Shown piece after piece: positions 7,280 to 13,920 of a DNA stretch of 13,948 bases. The number at the start of each line of letters is the position of its first letter. Within the stretch, counting starts at the first letter, position 1. The notes under the pieces are model-generated. The model made no database searches. It was not told the origin of the DNA and saw only the letters and a list, made by a program, of their open reading frames with translations. The translations under genes and the position numbers were made by a program. This DNA is from Clostridia bacterium (GTDB taxonomy: Bacteria > Bacillota_A > Clostridia > Christensenellales > Aristaeellaceae): NCBI GenBank assembly GCA_017938645.1, contig JAGBBE010000116.1:1-13948 (forward strand). Direction: 5' to 3'.

Positions 7280-7945
7280 ATGATCACCCTTAAAGATGTA
7301 CAAAACAACGAGAACATTCAGGCGCTGATCGAGGCGGGCAACCGCTACCTCGAAGCGCTGGGATACACGGATCACGGTCCCCGCCATGTGGGGTTTGTGA
7401 GCCATACGGCGCGAAACATTCTGGAAACGCTCGGCTATCCGGAGCGCGAGGTGCATTTGGCTGCGATTGCAGGCTGGGTGCACGACGTGGGCAATTCCGT
7501 CAACCGTCATGAGCACGGCCAGAGCGGCGCTTTGCTTTTGTATCCGATTCTCAAGGAAATGGGCATGCCTGTACGCGACGTCATCGACGTGATCACCGCC
7601 GTGGGCAATCACGAGGAGCAGAGCGGATTTGTCTCCAGCCCTGTGAGCGCGGCGCTCGCCCTTGCCGACAAGGCGGACGCGCACAAGTCCCGCGTGCGCG
7701 CCGGCGGCTTTGATCCGTCCGACCCGCACGACCGCGTGAACAACGCCATCCAGCACAACCGCGTGGTCGTCGACCGCTTCAACGGCGTCATCCGTCAGGA
7801 GCTCACCATGGACGGCACCTCCAGCGTGCTGGAGTTTCTGTCCATCTACATGTCGCGCATCGTGATGTGCGAAAAGGCCGCGAAGTTCCTCGGCCAGCGG
7901 TTTGAGCTGTGCATCAACGGCCAGACCATCAACAATCCCGTGTAA
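7280..7945 (+). CDS. HD-domain metal-dependent phosphohydrolase
   Basis: A 221-aa soluble protein of the HD superfamily, which cleaves phosphate esters of nucleotides or second messengers with bound divalent metal. The metal-ligand pattern is complete: H36 (in DHGPRH), the H68-D69 doublet (WVHDVGN), H77/H79 (NRHEHGQSG), H111 (GNHEE) and an Asp near 130-133 (LADKAD). It lacks REL/SYNTH, GAF, EAL or HD-GYP extensions, so the substrate cannot be named. AGGAGGT at 7269-7275 fixes the start, 34 nt after the previous stop. The next gene starts 19 nt after its stop. The operon position between helical scaffold proteins and a membrane-anchored zinc-ribbon protein suggests a signalling or turnover role, which is inference. 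Confidence 0.9.
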   Translation: MITLKDVQNNENIQALIEAGNRYLEALGYTDHGPRHVGFVSHTARNILETLGYPEREVHLAAIAGWVHDVGNSVNRHEHGQSGALLLYPILKEMGMPVRDVIDVITAVGNHEEQSGFVSSPVSAALALADKADAHKSRVRAGGFDPSDPHDRVNNAIQHNRVVVDRFNGVIRQELTMDGTSSVLEFLSIYMSRIVMCEKAAKFLGQRFELCINGQTINNPV

Positions 7946-7964
7946 TCCCCGAAGGAGGCCTTCC

Positions 7965-9962
7965 ATGATCTGTCAGCACTGCGGCCATTCCATGCCGGAT
8001 GGCTCTCTCACCTGTGACAAATGCGGCACGTATCTGGGCAAGTATGCCACGCCCACGTCCTCGTCGGGCGTACGCGCCATGCGTCAGGGCCGGGTGAACG
8101 CGGCTTCGCCCACGCTGCCTTCGCAGCCGGGCAAGGTGCGCGAGTACGGCGACTATGAGCTTTCCTCTGTGCCCGTAGCGCCGCCGCATGAGAACCAGCG
8201 CCGCAGACCCCAGCCCATGTACGGCAAAAGCGGTTCCAGCCGTCCCGACACGCGGCGCGGCGTGCCGGTAAACGCCTACGGCCGTGCGCCGCACGTCAAG
8301 CACAAACCCACGCACTTAAACGGCATGCGCCGCCGCAATATCAACTGGATGCTCATCGCCCTGATCGCCGTCGTTCTGGTCGTGGCGGCAGGCGCGGCTC
8401 TGATGGTGTACACCAGCCGCAGCGAATCCGGACAGCTCTCCGCCGCGCGCAGGAACGCACTGGCTGCGAACGAAAACTTCTTCACCCTTGCCCGCAACAC
8501 CCGCGACGCGCTGGTACAGACCGAGCGCGAGGCGCTGCTCAAGGAATGGGGCAGCATAGAGCCGCAGTACTACTGGCAGGCCGGACAGGACTATCTGGAC
8601 GTCGGCGACGTGCAGACGGCCATCACCACCTTCCGCATCGGCGATGTGGTCGATCCTGAAAACTACGACGGACTGATGCTTCTGGCCAACGCCTACGAGC
8701 TCAACGCCGAGGATGACAAGGCCGAGGAGGTCTATCTGCACCTGACTGCTGAGGTCAGCCCCTTCCGCAGCGAGGCCTACACCGCGCTTATCCGCATGTA
8801 TCAGGCGCAGGAGCGCCGTCCCGAAGCAGCGGAGATGATGCGCACCGCCTACAACAACACCGACAAGGAAAACTTCCGTCTGGAGCGCGAGGACTACATT
8901 CCCAAGACGCCTCAGACCGACCTCAACGCAGGCCGCTACGAGATTACCAAGCTCACCGGCGACGTGCATCTCATCTCGCCTCAGGGCTATGACATCTACT
9001 ACACCACCGACGACAAGGCCATCCTGCCGGACGAAGGACTTCTGTCCACCGACGGCTCCTTTGAGCCGCGTGAAGGCACCGTGACCCTGCGCGCCGTATG
9101 CGTCAGCGGCGATCTGGTGAGCGATCCGCTGAGCGTAACCTATTCGTTCTACTACCCCTCGCCGCCCGCGCCCAAGTGCAACCTCGCGCCCAACACCTAC
9201 AAATCCCTGCGCGAGGTCACCCTGCGTCCCGGCGAGCTCGCCAACGCCAAGGAGCTCAAAAAGGCCGAAATCGCCGAAATCGAAAGCCACTACACCTACT
9301 ACTACACCATCGACGGCTCCACGCCCGACATGGACAGCCCCGTTTTCGACGGCACGCCCATCAAGCTGCCCTCCGGCCGCGTGACGCTCAAGGCCGTCTG
9401 CGTCAACCAGTACAACAAGATGAGCTCGATTCTCGAGGTCGGCTACAAGTTTGACGTCAAGCCCTATCCGCTGGAGGTCTATGGCGAAACGGACGTCTTC
9501 ACCGGCTTTATCCTCAATCAGACCAGCATTGAGGATTTCAAGTCCACCTTCGGCGATCCCGTGCGCGTTCTCGAGACCTCCTACCTCGGCCTTCCCAACA
9601 GCGCCCAGCATCTTGAATATCCGTGGGGCTACGCGGTTTTCATCCTCGACGGAAACCAGTGGGAGCTGGTGCGCATCGCCATGAACCGTTCCCTCGGCAA
9701 CGCGCCGCGCGGCGTGGGCTTCGGCTCCACCGAATCCGAAATCACCTCCGTTTACAAGGATTTCGGCCAGCTTCAGTCGCCCAACGGCGAGCGCGGCCTC
9801 TACTACGACTATCCGCGCGTCGGACAGATCAAAATCGACTCCGACGGCACCCGCGTCATCGAGTACAGCTGCTACACCGCCGCCAGCAACATGTGGATTC
9901 TCCAGTACCGTCTGGGCTCCAACGGCCGCGTATCCGAAATCATCCACTACTACCAGCCCTAG
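7965..9962 (+). CDS. Zinc-ribbon, single-TM, TPR, double chitobiase-C-domain protein
   Basis: A 665-aa protein with an unusual order of domains. The N-terminal zinc ribbon has C3, C6, C17 and C20 (ICQHCG, CDKCG). A Pro/Arg-rich linker follows (about 45-120), then one membrane segment (about 125-149), a TPR region (about 198-298), and two beta-sandwich units like the chitobiase/beta-hexosaminidase C-terminal family (about 320-395 and 400-497, each with IYYTTD- or YYTIDGSTP-type signatures and VTLKAVCV). A last domain of about 165 residues contains GFGSTESEI...Y, which may be BamE-like. The zinc ribbon should be cytosolic and the rest outside. The start at 7965 is chosen for GAAGGAGG (7951-7958) and because it gives the ribbon a proper N-terminus; upstream codons are out-of-frame HD-gene sequence. 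Its TAG stop overlaps repeat copy 3 by one base. Function unknown. Confidence 0.86.
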   Translation: MICQHCGHSMPDGSLTCDKCGTYLGKYATPTSSSGVRAMRQGRVNAASPTLPSQPGKVREYGDYELSSVPVAPPHENQRRRPQPMYGKSGSSRPDTRRGVPVNAYGRAPHVKHKPTHLNGMRRRNINWMLIALIAVVLVVAAGAALMVYTSRSESGQLSAARRNALAANENFFTLARNTRDALVQTEREALLKEWGSIEPQYYWQAGQDYLDVGDVQTAITTFRIGDVVDPENYDGLMLLANAYELNAEDDKAEEVYLHLTAEVSPFRSEAYTALIRMYQAQERRPEAAEMMRTAYNNTDKENFRLEREDYIPKTPQTDLNAGRYEITKLTGDVHLISPQGYDIYYTTDDKAILPDEGLLSTDGSFEPREGTVTLRAVCVSGDLVSDPLSVTYSFYYPSPPAPKCNLAPNTYKSLREVTLRPGELANAKELKKAEIAEIESHYTYYYTIDGSTPDMDSPVFDGTPIKLPSGRVTLKAVCVNQYNKMSSILEVGYKFDVKPYPLEVYGETDVFTGFILNQTSIEDFKSTFGDPVRVLETSYLGLPNSAQHLEYPWGYAVFILDGNQWELVRIAMNRSLGNAPRGVGFGSTESEITSVYKDFGQLQSPNGERGLYYDYPRVGQIKIDSDGTRVIEYSCYTAASNMWILQYRLGSNGRVSEIIHYYQP

Positions 9963-10143
9963 CAGGGGCAGTGCCCCTGCACCCCGGACAAGGGCTTCTC
10001 CCTTGACCCATGCACTGCTTCGCAGAGTTGGCCGACGTTGGTTCGCCTTGCATGCTCAGACCGCCACACCTGCGGTGAGCGAAGGTACCGGTACCTTCGC
10101 CGTGCGCAGCACCGGAGGGTGTCGGGGCTCGCCCGGGTGATCG
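9962..10143 (+). repeat. Structured intergenic repeat, copy 3 (long form, 182 bp)
   Basis: Hairpin I has arms GCAGGGGC/GCCCCTGC around AGT (9962-9980), sharing the last base of the upstream stop. An extra hairpin CAAGGG/CCCTTG (9989-10005) is unique to this copy. The short CTGC-TTC-GCAG (10015-10025) follows, then GGCCGACG and the 19-nt linker. An outer CTGCG/CGCAG (10070-10074 with 10105-10109) encloses a perfect palindrome of two 11-base arms (10079-10100). The end is diverged (GGAGGGTGTCGGGGCTCGC) but keeps TGATCG. No T-tract follows; uvrC starts 25 bp later. Confidence 0.88.
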
Positions 10144-10168
10144 TTCTGAAAAAAAAAGGGGGGATCCG

Positions 10169-12016
10169 GTGAATCCTGGACTGGAATATAAAATTAAGAT
10201 GCTGCCGGAGAGCCCCGGCTGCTATATCATGAAATCGCATGGGGAAATCATCTACGTCGGCAAAGCCGTCAACCTGAAAAACCGTGTGCGGCAGTATTTT
10301 CACGGAACGCACACGCCCAAGGTTGCGGCCATGGTCAGCCGCGTGGATGATTTCGATCTCATGCTGTGCGAGACCAATTTTGAGGCGCTCACGCTCGAAT
10401 GCAACCTCATCAAGAAGCACAAGCCGTTTTACAACATCCTTCTCAAGGACGACAAGCATTATCCCTATCTGCGCATTGACCTCAACGAGCGCTATCCGCG
10501 CCTGACCCTCGCGCGCAGGATGGATCAGCGTGACGGCGCCAGATACTTCGGCCCCTACATCGGCGCAACTGCCGTTCGTCAGGTCATGGACGAGGTGCGC
10601 CGCTTCTTTCCGCTGAGAACCTGTTCGCTGAATCTGCCGCTCAAGTCTCCGCGCCGACCCTGCATTCAGCACCAGATCGGACGCTGCAAAGCGCCGTGCG
10701 CCGGACTGATTTCCGAAGAGGAATACGGCAAAATGCTGCAAAGCGTGATCAGCTTCCTCAACGGCGACAGCCGCGAGCTGCTCAAATCCCTCACCGAGGA
10801 AATGATGCAGTGTTCCCTGCGCATGGAATACGAGCAGGCGGCGCTTCTGCGCGACAAAATCGCCGACATCAGGCAGCTCATGGAGGAGCAGCACGCCATC
10901 CAGACCCGCGACGTGGAGCAGGACATCCTCGCCGTGGCCAAAGACGATCAGGACGCGATGGTGCAGCTGACGCACATCCGCGCCGGACGCATGGAAGGCG
11001 GCCGCGCGTTCCTCATGGAGCACAGCGGCGACGAGGAGCCCGGCGTGATTCTCTCCAACTTCATCACCCAGTATTACGACGACGAGCATCTGATCCCGCG
11101 CAACATTCTGGTGGAAACCGTTTCCGATCCTGCGGAGCTGGAGGGCTGGCTGCGTCAGCGCAAAGGCGGCGCGGTGACGCTTGCGGTGCCTCAGCGCGGC
11201 GACAAGGCTGACCTCATCCGCCTCTCCCGCAAGAATGCCGAGGACGCGCTCCTCAAGCACCGGCAGAACGCCTCCATCCGCGACATGCGCACGCGTCAGG
11301 CGATGCTTGAGCTCAAGGAAGTGCTGCATCTGCCCACGCTGCCTCTGCGCATCGAGGGCTACGACATCTCCAACACCATGGGCCAGCAGAGCGTGGCCGC
11401 GATGGTCGTCTTCGAAAACGGTCTGCCTGCCAAAAAAGCCTACCGCATCTACCGCATCAAAACCGTCGAAGGCGCGAACGACTTTGCCTCCATGCACGAG
11501 GTCATCACCCGCAGGCTCACCCACGGGCTGGAGGAGCGAAAGCAGCGCATCGAGGAGGGACTGGACCCCGACGGCGGCAGCTTCTCCAAGTTCCCCGATG
11601 TAATCCTCATCGACGGCGGCCCGCAGCAGGTGGCCTTTGCGCAGGATGCGACGCACTCCGTGGGCATGGAGATTCCGATGTTTGGCCTTGCGGAGAAGTT
11701 TGAGGAGATCTATCTGCCCAACCGCCCGGACGATCCCATCCGGCTGGACAGGCGCTCCAACGCTCTGCACCTCATCCAGCACGTGCGCGACGAGGCGCAT
11801 CGCTTCGGCATCACGCATCACCGCGCGCTGCGCGGCAAGGCGAACCTCAAAAGCGCGCTTTCCGACATCGAAGGCATCGGCCCGCGCAAGCAGCAGGCGC
11901 TGATCCGTCATTTCAAGAGCGTGAAAGCCATCTTTGAAGCCACCAAGGACGAACTGATGCAGGTCGATGGCATCAGCGAGGTGCTTGCCAAGCGCATCAT
12001 CGACAGCACCAAATGA
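10169..12016 (+). CDS. uvrC: UvrC, excision nuclease subunit C
   Basis: Makes the two incisions on either side of a DNA lesion, with UvrB, in nucleotide excision repair. At 615 aa it is of normal length. The GIY-YIG nuclease domain (about residues 14-92, PGCYIM...IIYVGKA) makes the 3' cut. The UVR motif near 212-240 (EYEQAALLRDKIADIRQL) binds UvrB. The RNase H-like domain has D399 (GYDISN), D482 (ILIDGGP) and H544 (DEAHRFG), the expected Asp-Asp-His set for the 5' cut. Two helix-hairpin-helix motifs end the protein (IEGIGPRKQQALI, VDGISEVLAKRII). The start is GTG at 10169, chosen because it gives a full N-terminus; the G-run at 10158-10163 is a poor ribosome site. The first ATG (10199) would cut into the conserved region. 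No separate promoter lies between copy 3 and this gene. Confidence 0.98.
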   Translation: MNPGLEYKIKMLPESPGCYIMKSHGEIIYVGKAVNLKNRVRQYFHGTHTPKVAAMVSRVDDFDLMLCETNFEALTLECNLIKKHKPFYNILLKDDKHYPYLRIDLNERYPRLTLARRMDQRDGARYFGPYIGATAVRQVMDEVRRFFPLRTCSLNLPLKSPRRPCIQHQIGRCKAPCAGLISEEEYGKMLQSVISFLNGDSRELLKSLTEEMMQCSLRMEYEQAALLRDKIADIRQLMEEQHAIQTRDVEQDILAVAKDDQDAMVQLTHIRAGRMEGGRAFLMEHSGDEEPGVILSNFITQYYDDEHLIPRNILVETVSDPAELEGWLRQRKGGAVTLAVPQRGDKADLIRLSRKNAEDALLKHRQNASIRDMRTRQAMLELKEVLHLPTLPLRIEGYDISNTMGQQSVAAMVVFENGLPAKKAYRIYRIKTVEGANDFASMHEVITRRLTHGLEERKQRIEEGLDPDGGSFSKFPDVILIDGGPQQVAFAQDATHSVGMEIPMFGLAEKFEEIYLPNRPDDPIRLDRRSNALHLIQHVRDEAHRFGITHHRALRGKANLKSALSDIEGIGPRKQQALIRHFKSVKAIFEATKDELMQVDGISEVLAKRIIDSTK

Positions 12017-12022
12017 ATTTTT

Positions 12023-12055
12023 GCAGCCGGAGAAATCCCTCTGGCTGCTATTTTT
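12023..12055 (+). terminator. Intrinsic terminator of uvrC
   Basis: GCAGCCGGAG (12023-12032) pairs with CTCTGGCTGC (12039-12048) across a 6-nt loop, with one G-T pair, followed by TATTTTT. It lies 6 nt after the uvrC stop. This is the one gene end in the window that uses an ordinary terminator without the repeat. Confidence 0.92.
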
Positions 12056-12066
12056 GTGTCCGTGTG

Positions 12067-12074
12067 CATATTCT
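12067..12074 (+). promoter_or_regulatory. Possible sporulation-sigma -10 element
   Basis: CATATTCT fits the CATAnnnT -10 pattern of mother-cell factors sigma-E/sigma-K and lies about 34 bp before the start of the SipL-like gene. No convincing -35 is seen, because the upstream bases belong to the uvrC terminator. It is suggested mainly because SipL-type genes are mother-cell expressed. Confidence 0.3.
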
Positions 12075-12107
12075 TCCTAACAAAGCCATTTGCAGGAGGA
12101 ATGAAGC

Positions 12108-13643
12108 ATGACAACGGATACCAGAACACCGGAAATTCTCAGGGAGGAGCTGCCCCTGCAGCGGTTTATCGGCGCGGGGCTGAGTCAGGCGGTGGTGGAA
12201 GGCGAGGTGGCGCTGCCGGGCGGGCTGCGCGAAGAAACCACGGTGCTGTCCGCAGAAGCCATGGCAGTGCTCGACCGCAGCCTTGTGGAAAACAGCCGCG
12301 TCACTGCCGACGGGCGCGTAACCTTTCACGTGCTCTACACGCAGGGCGATCCCACCAAGGTAAGCGCACTGGAGGCCTCGGCTGAGTTCACCCATCCCAC
12401 CGAAATCGCCGGAGCTCTGCCCGGCATGACCGCGCCCGTGAGCCTGATGGTGGAGCATGTGGACGCGCAGGCGCAGGGCGGCAGGCTGCATCTGATGGCG
12501 ATCATCCGCGTACACTCGCGCGTCTTTTCGGACGAGCCGGTTTCCGTGGTCACAGGCATCCGCGGCATGGACGGATTGATGCTGCGCACTGAAACCCTGC
12601 GCATTCCGCGCATTGCCGCGCAAGGCTCGCAGGACAAACTCATCCGCGAGGAATGCGAACTCCCCTCGCCGCTTCAGATCACCGACACCCTCTACGCCAC
12701 CGCCATCGCCACCGTGCATGACGTGATGGGCGGCGAGGGGCGCGCCTCTGTATCCGGCCAGGTCGATCTGGAAGTCACACACACCAGTCTCATGCCCAAC
12801 CGTCCGGTTGTGCTCACGCGGCACTCGATCCCGTTTGAAGAAACCGTCACGCTCAGCGGCGAAATGGGCGAAGCGCTCAGCGTATCCGCCTCCGTGCGCG
12901 ACGTAGCCGTATTATCGCAGGAGGGCATGGACGGCGAGCGCACCCTTCGCGCAGAAGTCCTGCTCGGCCTCACCGCGCAGTCCACCCGGGAAAAGGAGGT
13001 CTGTCTCCTGCTGGACGCCTACACCACCGAAGGCGACCAGCTTTCCCTCTCCGTGCAGCAGATGCAGCGCGCCGCCGGATACCGTCAGATCCGTACCGCC
13101 GAAAGCGGAAAGCTCACGCTGATGCTCGACGGTCAGCCGCCCGTGCGCACACCTCTGCGCGCCGTACTCACCCCGGTGATCACCGACCTCACACCGCAGT
13201 CGGGCAAGCTTCTGGCCGAGGGCATGATGGACGTGACCCTTCTCTACATGACCGACGATGATCCCGCGCCTCACACCTATCGCACCGAGGAACCCTTCCG
13301 CATGGTTTTTGCCTGCGATCCCAGCCTTCCCGAGTCCCTCATCCTCACTCCGGGCAGCGTGGACGTATCCGGCGTCACCAGCGACCGCGTGGAGATCAAA
13401 TACATCCTCCACCTCGACGCAAGCGACGTCCGTCTCTCTCCCGAAGTCCTCGTCACCCAGGCCTCCACCCAACCCTCCTCCGCCATCCCCGGCGGCGTCA
13501 TCGTCTGCTTTGCCCGTCCGGGCGAAACCCTCTGGGACATCGCCAAAAAATACCGCGTCAGCTGCGACTCCCTACGCCGCATGAACCCCGACCTCACCGA
13601 CCGCCCCACCAAAGTCCTCATCTATCAGGGGCAGTGCCCCTGA
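12108..13643 (+). CDS. DUF3794 (SPOCS) and LysM spore-coat morphogenesis protein, SipL-like
   Basis: A 511-aa protein resembling SipL of Clostridioides difficile, which binds SpoIVA and anchors the coat to the forespore. It has a start region LPLQRFIGAGLSQAVVEGEV, about three beta-rich DUF3794-type segments (near residues 20-140, 175-290 and 330-440, with VTFHVLYT- and VTLLYMTDDD-type strands) and a C-terminal LysM (about 466-508, RPGETLWDIAKKY...MNPDL). No signal peptide is present, as expected for a mother-cell cytosolic protein. AGGAGGA at 12094-12100 gives the ATG at 12108. The final five residues, QGQCP, and the TGA are read from hairpin I of repeat copy 4, so the native end of the LysM has probably been replaced. 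It stands alone between the uvrC terminator and the tandem repeats. Assignment to SipL itself rather than another DUF3794-LysM paralogue is likely but not certain. Confidence 0.88.
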   Translation: MTTDTRTPEILREELPLQRFIGAGLSQAVVEGEVALPGGLREETTVLSAEAMAVLDRSLVENSRVTADGRVTFHVLYTQGDPTKVSALEASAEFTHPTEIAGALPGMTAPVSLMVEHVDAQAQGGRLHLMAIIRVHSRVFSDEPVSVVTGIRGMDGLMLRTETLRIPRIAAQGSQDKLIREECELPSPLQITDTLYATAIATVHDVMGGEGRASVSGQVDLEVTHTSLMPNRPVVLTRHSIPFEETVTLSGEMGEALSVSASVRDVAVLSQEGMDGERTLRAEVLLGLTAQSTREKEVCLLLDAYTTEGDQLSLSVQQMQRAAGYRQIRTAESGKLTLMLDGQPPVRTPLRAVLTPVITDLTPQSGKLLAEGMMDVTLLYMTDDDPAPHTYRTEEPFRMVFACDPSLPESLILTPGSVDVSGVTSDRVEIKYILHLDASDVRLSPEVLVTQASTQPSSAIPGGVIVCFARPGETLWDIAKKYRVSCDSLRRMNPDLTDRPTKVLIYQGQCP

Positions 13644-13750
13644 ACCCCGGACTGCGCGCCGTGGGCGCGCAGGGCTTGGCGGACGGTGGGTGGTATTAAC
13701 TTCTCAGACCGCCGGTCGGCGGAGGGCCTCCCGGCTCGCTTGCGTGATCG
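13625..13750 (+). repeat. Structured intergenic repeat, copy 4 (short form, 126 bp)
   Basis: Hairpin I has arms TCAGGGGC/GCCCCTGA around AGT (13625-13643) and lies inside the coding frame of the SipL-like gene; the right arm holds its stop. Hairpin II has arms CTGCGCGCC/GGCGCGCAG around GTG (13652-13672). The 19-nt linker differs from all other copies. Hairpin III is at 13709-13722, followed by GGAGGGCCTCCCGGCTCGC and TGATCG. It abuts copy 5 with no base between. Confidence 0.9.
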
Positions 13751-13876
13751 GCAGGGGTTGACCCCCTGCACCCCGGACTGCGCGCCGTGGGCGCGCAGGG
13801 CTTGGCGGACGGAGTTTCGTCTTGCCTTTTCAGACTGCCGGTCGGCGGAGGGCCTCCCGGCTCGCTTGAGTGATCG
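13751..13876 (+). repeat. Structured intergenic repeat, copy 5 (short form, 126 bp)
   Basis: Hairpin I has arms GCAGGGG/CCCCTGC (13751-13769), with one inner pair lost. Hairpin II (13778-13798) is identical to that of copy 4. The 19-nt linker resembles that of copy 1. Hairpin III has a T-G pair where copies 1 and 4 have C-G. It ends in TGATCG and runs straight into a terminator, exactly as copy 1 does. Confidence 0.9.
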
Positions 13877-13920
13877 AAAAACCCAGCGTTTCTTCATTAT
13901 TGAAGCAACGCTGGGTTTTT
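13877..13920 (+). terminator. Intrinsic terminator after tandem repeats
   Basis: A perfect 14-bp stem joins AAAAACCCAGCGTT (13877-13890) to AACGCTGGGTTTTT (13907-13920). An inner CTTC/GAAG stem caps a 6-nt loop. Compared with the terminator after recA, an A-T pair has become C-G and a T-G pair T-A, so the structure is kept while the sequence drifts. It should end the SipL-like transcript and may work in both directions. Confidence 0.88.

Noticed and set aside
7902..7964. N-terminal extension of the zinc-ribbon protein from 7902
   Set aside because: It overlaps the end of the HD gene out of frame, and the ribosome site at 7951-7958 points to 7965, which places the zinc ribbon at the N-terminus.
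8316..11911. Two long - strand frames (8316-9947 and 9959-11911) opposite the zinc-ribbon gene and uvrC
   Set aside because: Low-complexity, Val/Gly/His-rich translations typical of antisense to GC-rich coding DNA; uvrC and the operon gene explain the region fully.
982..13876. The repeat family as a CRISPR array
   Set aside because: Copies are 126-182 bp, imperfect, dispersed and built of hairpins; there are no regular unique spacers and no cas gene.
13625..13897. A 90-codon - strand frame over the tandem repeats, with a 42-residue period
   Set aside because: It follows from the 126-bp repeat length being divisible by three. Ribosome site and start context are lacking, and hairpin-forming DNA explains the conservation better. 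Kept only as a note in the tandem-repeat finding.
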